DNA of 64,000 nucleotides from Tepidibacter mesophilus. GTDB taxonomy: Bacteria; Bacillota; Clostridia; Peptostreptococcales; Peptostreptococcaceae. Every line of letters begins with the position of its first letter. Position 1 is the first letter of the stretch. The stretch lies in the NCBI RefSeq assembly GCF_002724055.1, contig NZ_BDQY01000018.1, positions 1-64,000 of the forward strand, given 5' to 3'. The position numbers were made by a program, and so were the translations under genes. The notes beneath the pieces were generated by a model. It worked only from the letters and a program-made list of their open reading frames with translations. It made no database searches and was not told where the DNA came from. Below are positions 1 to 7,757 of this stretch, in pieces.

Positions 1-9
1 CTGAAACAT
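1..9 (-). CDS. 5' end of a leftward gene cut by the window edge
   Basis: Only three codons (ATG TTT CAG, reading leftward) are present. The call rests on a perfect AAGGAGGT Shine-Dalgarno at 18-25, eight bases before the ATG at 7-9, and on an extended -10 element (TGTTATAAT, hexamer at 49-54) upstream. The product cannot be guessed. Confidence 0.5.
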
Positions 10-76
10 TTATACATACCTCCTTGTATTTTTTTGTGTAGGAACTTAATTATAACAAGGTTTTGTATAAATGTTT
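4..76 (-). promoter_or_regulatory. promoter of the leftward gene, bracketed by a 12-bp inverted repeat
   Basis: The minus-strand -10 TATAAT is at 49-54 with a TG extension. A perfect 12-bp inverted repeat has arms AAACATTTATAC at 4-15 and GTATAAATGTTT at 65-76. One arm covers the start codon and the other lies near the -35 region. The arms cannot both be in the mRNA, so an operator pair is more likely than an RNA hairpin. Confidence 0.4.
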
Positions 77-234
77 TTTTATTTTATTCAAATGGAAATT
101 TATTGAAGTATTTTTGCACTATTATAGTACTTAGCTTTCAATATAATATTTTGTAATTTTATTGTAATATTTACTTTTACTGTATATGATATAATTTTTA
201 TTGTATTTAAACTAAATTCGGAGGTGAACATAAT

Positions 235-1635
235 ATGAATATTTTCAAAAAATTTTCTTGCACAATAATATCTTTAATCTGTATATTAAACTTATCTCTT
301 CACCCAAATTACATATTTGCTCAAGAAAAAGATGATTTTAAGGTAGTTGCATACTGTTCAGATTTATTCAAAGATCCAGTTGAAACAAATATACAATACG
401 ATAAAGTAACTCACATAATATACGCTTTTTTAATTCCAAAAGAAGATGGTTCTTTTGTTCCAGTAAAAAAACCTGATGAACTTAAAAAACTAGTAAAAAA
501 AGGTCACGAGAACAATGTGAAAGTATTGATAGCTGTTGGTGGATGGTTTGATGAAGCTTACGGTCCATTAGATAATAGATTTGAAAAAATAGCTTCATCA
601 GATGAATTAAGATCAAATTTCATAGATAATCTAGATAAGTTTGTAGAAGAATATAACTTAGATGGTGTTGAAATAGATTGGGAATACCCTGATCTTGGGC
701 AATCTTCTTTAAACTATGAAAAATTAGTTTTAGAACTTAGTTCTAAATTAAAAGGAAAAAACAAATACCTAACAGCAGCGCTTAATGGAGCATGGTCTAA
801 AGAAGAAGGACCTGAAGTATCTAAAGCAGTAACTTCAAAATGTTTAGAAAGCTTTGATTGGATAAGTATAATGGCTTATGATATGAATAACGAACAGCAT
901 AGTCCATTTTGGTTTGCAGACACATCGATAGAATACTGGTTAAACAGAGGTGTTCCTCAAAGAAAAATAGTAATAGGTATTCCTTTTTATGCACATCCTA
1001 CTGATTCCACATGGAAAGTCTATAGAGATTTAGTAAAGGAAGATCAAGAAAATGCATATAGAGATACAGCTGTAATAGATGGTATAAATTATTATTATAA
1101 TGGAATAAACACAGTTAAAGAGAAAACAAGACTAGCCCTTAATAAAGCATCTGGGGTTATGTTGTTTGATGTAAACGAAGATACCTTAGATGAACTAAGT
1201 CTCGTAAAAAATATTGATAATGTTATAAATGAAACATCAAATCTTAATACTGATGAAAGAAACAGCAAAATATACTTTGTAATTGATAATCACGAATTGA
1301 TATTTGATGAATCTGACAATCTAGGTATTCCATTTATAGATGAAAATAATAGAACTCTAGTCCCTGTAAGAAAAGCACTAGAAACAATAAATGTCGATGT
1401 ATCCTACAACAGTTCAGATCGCATAGTACATGCAACTAAAGGTAATCACGATTTGAAAATTCCAATAGATAAAGACTACATCTACTTAAATGGACAAAAA
1501 GTTCAAATGGATACAAAAGCTACAATAAAGGACGGTAGAACTTATATACCTTTAAGATATGTATTTGAAAGTTTTAATTATAAAATTACTTGGCACGAAT
1601 CTAGTAAAACTATAATAGTGACTCCTCAATCTTAG
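235..1635 (+). CDS. secreted GH18 (chitinase-like) glycosidase with C-terminal copper-amine-oxidase-N-like domain
   Basis: A 466-residue secreted protein. Residues 1-30 are a signal peptide (KK, hydrophobic core, then IFAQ). The GH18 barrel follows; its catalytic signature DGVEIDWE is at about 143-150, with Glu150 the expected proton donor. The third acidic residue is Glu where GH18 enzymes usually have Asp (DxxDxDxE). Residues ~345-466 resemble the copper amine oxidase N-terminal fold (RTLVPVRKALE, TYIPLRYVFESF), which in clostridia is a common wall or carbohydrate module. The start has GGAGGTG nine bases upstream. A -10 TATAAT lies at 190-195. Likely substrates are chitin-like or peptidoglycan glycans; which one is not shown by the sequence. 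The 3' end overlaps the convergent acetyltransferase gene by 26 bp. Confidence 0.85.
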   Translation: MNIFKKFSCTIISLICILNLSLHPNYIFAQEKDDFKVVAYCSDLFKDPVETNIQYDKVTHIIYAFLIPKEDGSFVPVKKPDELKKLVKKGHENNVKVLIAVGGWFDEAYGPLDNRFEKIASSDELRSNFIDNLDKFVEEYNLDGVEIDWEYPDLGQSSLNYEKLVLELSSKLKGKNKYLTAALNGAWSKEEGPEVSKAVTSKCLESFDWISIMAYDMNNEQHSPFWFADTSIEYWLNRGVPQRKIVIGIPFYAHPTDSTWKVYRDLVKEDQENAYRDTAVIDGINYYYNGINTVKEKTRLALNKASGVMLFDVNEDTLDELSLVKNIDNVINETSNLNTDERNSKIYFVIDNHELIFDESDNLGIPFIDENNRTLVPVRKALETINVDVSYNSSDRIVHATKGNHDLKIPIDKDYIYLNGQKVQMDTKATIKDGRTYIPLRYVFESFNYKITWHESSKTIIVTPQS

Positions 1636-2203
1636 TAAATATTTCAGCTACATGAGTTATATCTGAATGGATAGTATTATGTGCTGATTTAATAACACTT
1701 AAGGCCTTAGTTATTTGTATTATCTGTTTTCCAAAAGGCAGATAGTATAAATGCATATTAAGGCCTGACTCTTTTGTAGGAAGTATATAGTTAATATTGA
1801 GCTTTGTACACCCTAAATTTTCATAAAATTTTATTCTTCTATAGGTATTTATATCTTTATCATTTTCCTTTTCAACTTCTATCATACAACCATCTAAATT
1901 TTTGTACTTTTCTTTTAATATCTCAATCATCTTCGTGCCATATCCCTTTGAATGATATTCCTCTAATACAGCCAAGTAATCAAGCCACATTAAATTAGTT
2001 TCAATATCTATATAAACTATAATATAACCGATTAAATTATTCTCATCATAACATAGTAACAGCTTGTAATTTTCATTTTTAAACAAGATATCAAACTGTT
2101 CTTTATCCTTTAGTTCACTTTTTTCAAACTGAGAGTATAAATCATTGTATACATACTTTAAATCTTTGTTTAAATAATTTTCTTCTAAATTTAATTTTCC
2201 CAT
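1610..2203 (-). CDS. GNAT-family N-acetyltransferase
   Basis: A 197-residue protein with the GNAT acetyl-CoA-binding pattern: a beta strand (LMWLDYLAVLEEY) followed by HSKGYGTKMI, matching the R/QxxGxG/A pyrophosphate loop. The acceptor is unknown. The C-terminal ~50 residues (from KQIIQITKAL) extend past the domain and have no clear assignment. The gene is read from an ATG at 2201-2203 whose only ribosome-binding sequence (AGGGGG) sits in the 3' arm of the hairpin at 2212-2259. It converges on and overlaps the GH18 gene by 26 bp. Confidence 0.8.
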   Translation of the reverse strand: MGKLNLEENYLNKDLKYVYNDLYSQFEKSELKDKEQFDILFKNENYKLLLCYDENNLIGYIIVYIDIETNLMWLDYLAVLEEYHSKGYGTKMIEILKEKYKNLDGCMIEVEKENDKDINTYRRIKFYENLGCTKLNINYILPTKESGLNMHLYYLPFGKQIIQITKALSVIKSAHNTIHSDITHVAEIFTKIEESLL

Positions 2204-2259
2204 AAAAAAACCCCCTTACATAGTTATTGTACCACTTAATGCCAACTCTATGTAAGGGG
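2204..2259 (-). terminator. terminator of the YbjQ gene that also contains the acetyltransferase ribosome site
   Basis: A perfect 12-bp inverted repeat (2212-2223 and 2248-2259, 24-base loop) is followed on the minus strand by seven T, and the ATG of the next gene follows directly. The G-run of the 3' arm is also the only Shine-Dalgarno for that gene. Confidence 0.8.
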
Positions 2260-2274
2260 ATTAAAATTTAATTT

Positions 2275-2598
2275 TTACTCAAATGTAACTGCTGTTCCAG
2301 ATACAGTAACCATCATCATGCTTCCTGCTTGACCTAATACTTCATAGTCTACATCTACCCCAACTATAGCATCTGCTCCCATTTGGCTTGCTCTATTTTT
2401 CATTTCAGCCAATGCACCTTCTCTAGCCTTCACAAGCTCATTTTCATAAGATTGAGATCTTCCTCCAAATATATCTCTAACTCCAGCCATAAAATCTTTG
2501 ACTATATTAACGCCTGTTATTACCTCTCCAAATACAATTCCTTTATATTCTTTGATTTTTTTTCCCTCTACTGTATTAGTTGTACTTACTATTATCAT
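2275..2598 (-). CDS. YbjQ/UPF0145 family protein
   Basis: A 107-residue cytosolic protein with full-length YbjQ features: [12 protein letters not shown] at the N-terminus, [14 protein letters not shown], a central ARE.AL.EM segment, and the hallmark [13 protein letters not shown] near the C-terminus. The family forms small pentameric barrels and is sometimes called heavy-metal-binding, but its function is not established. A GAGAGGA ribosome site precedes the ATG. It is monocistronic as far as can be seen, with a terminator at 2204-2259. Confidence 0.88.
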   Translation of the reverse strand: MIIVSTTNTVEGKKIKEYKGIVFGEVITGVNIVKDFMAGVRDIFGGRSQSYENELVKAREGALAEMKNRASQMGADAIVGVDVDYEVLGQAGSMMMVTVSGTAVTFE

Positions 2599-2716
2599 AA
2601 AATCCTCTCCTCGATATTATATTTAAACTTCTATACTATTATATTTTTTACGTTATTGTTTAATTATATAATACCTTAAAATTCTTAAAATAACCTTAAA
2701 GTTATATTAAATTATT

Positions 2717-4087
2717 TCAAACTATAACTATAGCTACAATTGTAGTTACAAGTATACCGATAATTACAGGCATAAAATTTCTTCTGGCAAGTTCAACAGG
2801 TGAAACTCCACATATAGCGGCAGCTGGTATTAATCCCCACGGAACCACAGTTCCTCCGCCTACCCAAATAGCAGTAATTTGTCCTAGTGCTGCTAAAGAA
2901 GATGCTTTAACACCTGCAGCCTGTGAAAATACCTTGGCTAAAGAGCCCGCTAAAGATATTCCGGAAAATCCCGATCCATCAAGTCCCGTTATAGCTCCAA
3001 CACTACTTTCTATAGAACATACAATAACCTTATTCATAGGTACAGAATTAGATAAAGCAATACCTATATCAGATAATATTCCTTGAGATGAAACGGGTAA
3101 AAAGTTTGAACCTATTGCATCTGTAAATGCATCCATTTGACCCAAATAAAAAAAAGCTGCTATTGGGATAATTGGTGCAAATATATCTATTCCAAACCCA
3201 AATCCACCTTGAATATATTCTGTTATTTTTTCTAATGCTTTGTCTTTGTAATTTATAACTGTAACAATTATAAGTAATAATACAGCCGTTCCTCCAACTA
3301 ATGCAGTAGCCTCTCCTCCCTTTAAATCAAATAAAAACATACATATAACATCTAATATAAATCCTATAGCAACTACAACTGCGGATATTTTAGTTTCTTT
3401 TTTATAAACTTCTCCTTCGTATATCTGTATATTTTTTTGAATCTCTATTTTTCCTTTCTTAATATCTCTATTTAGCATAAAATATGCTATTGAAATTGAA
3501 ACTATAGCCATAGTCCAATACAAGATCATCCCATCTTTTATAATGTCAGAAACTCCGACCCCTGCTGCTGATGCTGTTATAGTAGGAGCACCCTGTATTA
3601 CAAAATCGGTTGATAGCGCAAATCCATGACCAAATAAATTTATCGCCATGGCAACACCTATTGCAGGAAGACCAGCTTCTAATGCAATCGGTAAAAATAT
3701 TGCTCCAACTAAAGCCGTAGCTGGAGAAGGCCAAAAGAACCATGATAAAATCAACATAACAATTCCCGTTGAAAAAAACGCACTAGTTCTATTTTTTATT
3801 ACTTTAATAAATGGATTTATCATAAGATGGGTTGCCTTTATTTCTTCTAACACCTTAGAAAGCGATACTATTATGGATATTATAAGTATTATCCCTAACA
3901 GCTCTTTTGTAGCTACTACGAATGATTTAAATATAGTTCCTACAGAAAATACAATATCATTACTAGAGTATACAGCTATACAAAATACCCCTAATATACA
4001 TGGTATAAGTGTATCTCTTTTTAATGACATTGTGAGTAATACAATTAATATAAACAGCATATAAATATAATGAACACCTGTTAACAT
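2717..4087 (-). CDS. multi-pass permease, ion-transporter (IT) superfamily-like
   Basis: A 456-residue integral membrane protein with about 11-12 hydrophobic segments in two similar halves. Small-residue loops such as SPATALVGAIFLP, GGEATALVGG and VGGGTVVPWGLIPAAAICG resemble re-entrant loops of GntP/citrate-type transporters. AAAGGAGGTC precedes the ATG by six bases. No neighbouring enzyme suggests a substrate. Placement in the IT superfamily is by general appearance only; a Na+/H+ antiporter or dicarboxylate carrier is possible. Confidence 0.65.
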   Translation of the reverse strand: MLTGVHYIYMLFILIVLLTMSLKRDTLIPCILGVFCIAVYSSNDIVFSVGTIFKSFVVATKELLGIILIISIIVSLSKVLEEIKATHLMINPFIKVIKNRTSAFFSTGIVMLILSWFFWPSPATALVGAIFLPIALEAGLPAIGVAMAINLFGHGFALSTDFVIQGAPTITASAAGVGVSDIIKDGMILYWTMAIVSISIAYFMLNRDIKKGKIEIQKNIQIYEGEVYKKETKISAVVVAIGFILDVICMFLFDLKGGEATALVGGTAVLLLIIVTVINYKDKALEKITEYIQGGFGFGIDIFAPIIPIAAFFYLGQMDAFTDAIGSNFLPVSSQGILSDIGIALSNSVPMNKVIVCSIESSVGAITGLDGSGFSGISLAGSLAKVFSQAAGVKASSLAALGQITAIWVGGGTVVPWGLIPAAAICGVSPVELARRNFMPVIIGILVTTIVAIVIV

Positions 4088-4161
4088 TTTTAAGACCTCC
4101 TTTCCTTTAATTTATATAATATGCATATATAATTAGTTCTGTGTTTATTTAATATACAGAC

Positions 4162-4190
4162 AAAAAAAACTGTCCAAGTGGACAGTTTTT
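4162..4190. terminator. bidirectional intrinsic terminator
   Basis: Stem AAAAACTGTCC (4165-4175), loop AAGT, stem GGACAGTTTTT (4180-4190), with A/T tracts on both sides. The stop codon of the minus-strand gene (4189-4191) lies in the stem. Confidence 0.85.
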
Positions 4191-4599
4191 ATTTATACTC
4201 TTCTTCTTTATCTTTTATTTCAGCATACACATCATCTAATTCTTTTTTATGCTTATCAAGTATCGCTTCTATTTTAGATTGCATTCCATCTTGAGAATCT
4301 ACAAATTCAAAAGTTACTTCCCAAGTTGGATTATATGCATCTTCTATTTCTTTTACAGATAACACTAGCTGATTTAAAACTTCATCATCGTAGTAATCTA
4401 GTATTGCAGAAAATTCCCAATTTTCAACGTCTTTTTCAGTAGTTAATTTAAGATGAACTATATTTTTTTCATCTTCAGATGTCATATAAATGCCATCTAT
4501 TAAATCTAAATTATCACTTATAGTATAGCTTCCTATTTCTTTTTCTATTTCTAGTGTTTCTTTATTTTTTTGCATAAGTATTAAAGCAAAAGATTCCAT
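4189..4599 (-). CDS. small acidic protein of unknown function
   Basis: A 136-residue soluble, strongly acidic protein with no signal peptide or membrane segment. The N-terminal half alternates short beta-like strands (ALILMQKNKETLEI, IVHLKLTTEKD, EFSAILDYYD) and the C-terminal third is a charged helix ending DVYAEIKDKEEEYK. A GAGGTGAG ribosome site precedes the ATG. It may belong to the family Pfam calls DUF6762, from memory of similar clostridial proteins; no function is known. It lies 15 bp downstream of the DUF1292 gene and probably shares its transcript. Confidence 0.7.
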   Translation of the reverse strand: MESFALILMQKNKETLEIEKEIGSYTISDNLDLIDGIYMTSEDEKNIVHLKLTTEKDVENWEFSAILDYYDDEVLNQLVLSVKEIEDAYNPTWEVTFEFVDSQDGMQSKIEAILDKHKKELDDVYAEIKDKEEEYK

Positions 4600-4614
4600 T
4601 TTCTCACCTCTTTA

Positions 4615-4857
4615 TTATTCTTCATCAAAGTAAGAATTGTATTCTTCTAAAACTCTTTCAAACTCATCATCATCATTTACTGCAACGTATTGTTCTACTC
4701 CATCTTCTTCAACTATTTTGTAGACATACGCGTCTCCATCTTCTTCTTCTCTAGCAAGAAGCACATATTTTTCTTCTTCTATATTTATCTTCTCAACGAT
4801 TTCAAACTCTACCTTATTTCCATCTTCATCTGAAAATGCTACTATTTCTTTTGACAT
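4615..4857 (-). CDS. DUF1292 (YrzB/UPF0473) family protein
   Basis: An 80-residue, very acidic protein with the DUF1292 pattern: FSDEDGNKVEFEIVEKI, then YVLLAREEEDGDAYVYKIVEED and a C-terminal LEEYNSYFDEE. The reading frame is open six codons further upstream, but the AGAGGAGA ribosome site lies seven bases before the ATG at 4855-4857, so that start was chosen. In many Firmicutes the relative is cotranscribed with yrzL/yrrK; here it precedes the unknown acidic gene instead. Function unknown. Confidence 0.82.
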   Translation of the reverse strand: MSKEIVAFSDEDGNKVEFEIVEKINIEEEKYVLLAREEEDGDAYVYKIVEEDGVEQYVAVNDDDEFERVLEEYNSYFDEE

Positions 4858-4929
4858 TTTATAATCTCCTCTCATATATCAATATTTTGATTATATCTTT
4901 AAGAATTAAAATTGTAAATATATTTCACA

Positions 4930-5610
4930 TTATATCAAATCATATTTTTTCTTTAATAATTTAGGAATCAAAGATAAAATAGTAATTAGTATAGCACATA
5001 TTCCAAGGCAAACAAAAATTTTATCCATATTTTTATAAGAATTGATAGATCCTCCTACTAATGTAAATGCTATTATTCCAGGTATAGTTAATATCCAAGA
5101 AGCTAAAATGTATGATTTAAATTTAATATTTGTTATTCCGTAAGCATAGCTTTGTAGCATATATGGAAATCCAGGAACTAATCTCGTTATAATCAATATT
5201 CTCCATCCATGATTTTTTACTAGATTATCTATTTTACTAAGTGATTTGTTAGTTTTAACTTTATTTTGAACGATATCCTTGGCAATGTATCTAGCTATTA
5301 AAAAAGCAGATGCATCACTTATAAGAGCAGCTATACAGGTATATACAGACCCATTAATAGGTCCAAATGCCATACCAGCAATTATAGCCATTGGTGGTGC
5401 TGGTATGAAAGCCACACATCCTATAACAAAGAATATAATATATATTATTGGTCCTAACACCCCTAATTTATGTATGTAATTTTTTATTTTATGTGCGTTT
5501 TCTATGCTTACATATTCAAATACACCTAAAATTTTCATACTAATAATTATAGTCAGTATTACAATTCCTATTATTATTCTTTTTTTTGAACCTATGCTCA
5601 CTTTATTCAA
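4930..5610 (-). CDS. TVP38/TMEM64 (DedA-like, VTT domain) membrane protein
   Basis: A 226-residue membrane protein. The VTT-domain core is visible as FIPAPPMAIIAGMAFGPING, a basic RYIAKD stretch and ITRLVPGFPYMLQSYAYG, with hydrophobic segments at both ends. Relatives include E. coli YdjX/YdjZ and eukaryotic lipid scramblases of this fold; transport of lipid or small substrates is suggested for the family. The start codon is TTG (5608-5610), preceded by GGGGGA eight bases upstream with an in-frame TGA between. It follows the selenorhodanese gene and may be a duplicate of the TVP38 gene at 6632-7330. Confidence 0.82.
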   Translation of the reverse strand: MNKVSIGSKKRIIIGIVILTIIISMKILGVFEYVSIENAHKIKNYIHKLGVLGPIIYIIFFVIGCVAFIPAPPMAIIAGMAFGPINGSVYTCIAALISDASAFLIARYIAKDIVQNKVKTNKSLSKIDNLVKNHGWRILIITRLVPGFPYMLQSYAYGITNIKFKSYILASWILTIPGIIAFTLVGGSINSYKNMDKIFVCLGICAILITILSLIPKLLKKKYDLI

Positions 5611-5635
5611 ATCAAATCATCCCCCTATAACAACA

Positions 5636-5672
5636 TTAAAGGATTGCTCTATAATCAGAACAACCCTTTTTA
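5636..5672. terminator. probable terminator after the rhodanese gene
   Basis: Inverted repeat AAAGGATTG ... CAACCCTTT with one wobble pair. The T-run is better on the plus strand, so the strength for the minus-strand transcript is uncertain. Confidence 0.4.
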
Positions 5673-5689
5673 TCTGTAAATAAATTATA

Positions 5690-6631
5690 CTATTTTTCCA
5701 TAGGCATATCTAAATCTCCGCCCCACTCATATATTGAAGCTTCGTAATTTCTAACTTTATCAAAGCCAACGGCTCTGAGGATCATAGATGTATATCCAGA
5801 TCTTATACCCATAGTTCAGTATACTGAGAAGTCATCTTCAGGAGTTACTCCCATATCTGCCATGATAGTCTTAATTTCATCTGGAGATTTAGGCGTTCCA
5901 TCTTCATTTAAGATATCTGTCCATAGCATATGCTTGGCTCCTTTTATATGGCCTCCTCTTGGTTCTCCTACTTTTTGAGATCCTTTATATTCTGCTTCTG
6001 TTCTAACATCTATTACTACTTGTTTTCCTAAATTTTCATATATATATTCCTTTGTTGCGCCGTAACTTTCATCGTAATCTTTAAGTACTACATCTGAGTT
6101 TGGAATTGGATTTGACACTTCATTAGTTGTATCATAACCTACTTCCTTCCAATAAGAAAGTCCTCCAACTAGCAGTTTTACATTATCAAGACCAGCTTGT
6201 TTCAATTGCCAAACAGCTCTTCCATCAGCTCCCGGTCCTTTAAATACATCAGAGTAAAATACTACTGTTTTATTATTATCTATTCCTAATGATTCAAGTC
6301 TTGATTTTAGATCTTCTTTTTTTATAAGAGTTCCCCAACCTTCATCACCTGGTTTTCCTGTTTTATCTGAAAATGCATGAAGTCCTATGCTTATAGCTCC
6401 AGGAATATGCTGTTTTTGATAAATATCAGGCTTATTACAATCAAGAAGTACTAATTCTTCACTGCCTAATAAATTTTTTAATTCATTTGCTGTAATTAAG
6501 TAATCATTATTTTCATAAACTGAAGAATCAAATTCTTCTTTTTTTACTGTTGAATTACCTTTAGAACATCCAGCTAAAATAACTATTAGTAGAATGCTCA
6601 TTAATAAAAGAGTTATTCTTTTCGATTTCAA
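5690..6631 (-). CDS. tandem-rhodanese sulfurtransferase lipoprotein, predicted selenoprotein (in-frame TGA at 5816-5818)
   Basis: Read normally, the frame stops at TGA 5816-5818 after 271 codons. It stays open for 41 more codons to TAG at 5690-5692, and those codons complete a rhodanese domain (TMGIRSGYTSMILR, GFDKVRNYEASIYEWGG). The TGA stands exactly at the catalytic cysteine of the second rhodanese domain: VY-TGA-TMGIRSG, family pattern YCxxGxRSG. The product would be 313 residues with Sec272. Residues 1-22 are a lipoprotein signal with lipobox LAGC. The first rhodanese domain has FYSDVFKGPG where the cysteine would be, so it is inactive. The TTG start abuts the stop of the upstream TVP38 gene, with AAGGAGGG nine bases before it. 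A nonsense mutation is the alternative, but the intact 3' part argues against decay. Confidence 0.85.
5759..5818 (-). promoter_or_regulatory. recoded TGA and candidate bacterial SECIS hairpins
   Basis: Downstream of the TGA (5816-5818) two hairpins can form in the coding RNA. The first pairs GTATA (5804-5808) with TATAC (5790-5794) around a nine-base loop. The second pairs AGAGCC (5771-5776) with GGCTTT (5762-5767) around loop GTT, extended by ATC/GAT across a three-base bulge. The second is GC-richer and has a G at the start of its loop, as bacterial SECIS elements do, but its loop is 45 bases from the TGA, further than usual. Which one SelB would use is not settled. Confidence 0.45.
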
Positions 6632-7330
6632 TTATAATTTCCCTCCTTGTCTTTTTTTGTCATCCCAAACTTTCTTAATAAGTGCAACTAATATACTTAG
6701 TGAAAATAAGCATAATAATCCAAATACAAAAGTCTTTGCAGTCCCCGTAAGCATACCACCAATATATGAGTAAATAATTGTAGCAGGAAGTTGTCCAAGC
6801 CCTGTAGCTATAAAGAAAGACCAGAAACTCATAGATGTAAGCCCTGCTGCATAACTTACAATATCAAATGATATAAAAGGAAGTAATCTTGCAATCAGAA
6901 TCGCATATTTACCATACTTTTCAAAAAATTCATCCACACTTTTTAATGCAGTTTTAGATGTAAGTTTTTCTACTACGTTTCTTCCTAAAAATCTAGCTAT
7001 ATAAAAGCATAGTGCTGCTCCTGCCATGGCACTAGACCAAGAAAGAATAGCACCTTTAACCCATCCAAACAAACCAGCATTAGCAAATGTAATAATAAAT
7101 GCAGGAAGCGGAGCTGCAATCGATTGCAAAATCATAAGTAAAAAAGATACAATAGGTGCCCATATTCCAAATGACAAGATATATTCTCTAGCCATATCGA
7201 CATTTACATTACTTAAAATAAATACCGCCTGATTTATATTTATTTTAACTGAAGGTATGAACAAATAAATGCATATAATGGCCAATACAACTGATATTTT
7301 AATTTTATTATTTTTTATAAATTCTATCAC
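6632..7330 (-). CDS. TVP38/TMEM64 (VTT domain) membrane protein
   Basis: A 232-residue membrane protein with several hydrophobic helices. VTT-domain signatures are ILQSIAAPLPAFIITFANAG, ARFLGRNVVEKLTS and ARLLPFISFDIVSYAAGLTSM. The TAA stop at 6632-6634 is immediately followed by the TTG start of the rhodanese gene, so the two are translationally linked. TVP38 and rhodanese genes also lie near each other in E. coli (ydjX/ydjZ and ynjE), which supports a shared role in sulfur or selenium handling; this role is inferred. An AGGAGGATC ribosome site precedes the ATG at 7328-7330. Confidence 0.82.
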   Translation of the reverse strand: MIEFIKNNKIKISVVLAIICIYLFIPSVKININQAVFILSNVNVDMAREYILSFGIWAPIVSFLLMILQSIAAPLPAFIITFANAGLFGWVKGAILSWSSAMAGAALCFYIARFLGRNVVEKLTSKTALKSVDEFFEKYGKYAILIARLLPFISFDIVSYAAGLTSMSFWSFFIATGLGQLPATIIYSYIGGMLTGTAKTFVFGLLCLFSLSILVALIKKVWDDKKRQGGKL

Positions 7331-7445
7331 ACTTGATCCTCCTATAAAATAATTTTATATTAAAAATATATCATTATATGTCCATTTTTGTCTAATTGAT
7401 AAATTTTATATTTCAAGTACCTATTATAGATTATTTCTATGCAGA

Positions 7446-7487
7446 AAAATAACCTAAATTTCATTTGTACGAAATCTAGGTTATTTA
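7446..7487. terminator. bidirectional intrinsic terminator
   Basis: Long stem AAATAACCTA-AATTTC / GAAAT-TAGGTTATTT around 7447-7486, flanked by A and T runs. It separates the ArsR-permease-thioredoxin operon from the TVP38-rhodanese operon. Confidence 0.8.
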
Positions 7488-7494
7488 ATAAAAT

Positions 7495-7725
7495 CTATAC
7501 AAGCACTTTCTTTATTTCATCAGCCTTAACAACTCTTCCTGATATCTTAACTTTCTCATCTACAACAAGAGCTGGTGTCTTCATAACTCCATACTTAGCT
7601 ATTTCAACAAAGTCTGTTACCTTCTCAATGCTTGCCTCAATTCCTAACTCTTCAAGAGCCTGCTTAGTATTTTCATATAATACATCACAGTTTTTACATC
7701 CTCCACCTAATATCTTAATATGCAT
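7495..7725 (-). CDS. thioredoxin-fold redox-active disulfide protein
   Basis: A 76-residue protein of the small archaeal-type thioredoxin family (redox-active disulfide protein 2, TM0996/MTH895 type). It has MHIKILGGGCKNCDVL with the CxxC pair at residues 10 and 13, and the cis-proline motif MKTPALVVDEK. Such proteins are often encoded next to ArsP-type permeases and thought to reduce the substrate or the permease cysteines. AAAGGAGG lies just upstream, 32 bp after the permease gene, in the same operon. Confidence 0.88.
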   Translation of the reverse strand: MHIKILGGGCKNCDVLYENTKQALEELGIEASIEKVTDFVEIAKYGVMKTPALVVDEKVKISGRVVKADEIKKVLV

Positions 7726-7757
7726 ATTAACTCCTCCTTTATAATTGTTTCAATTAA

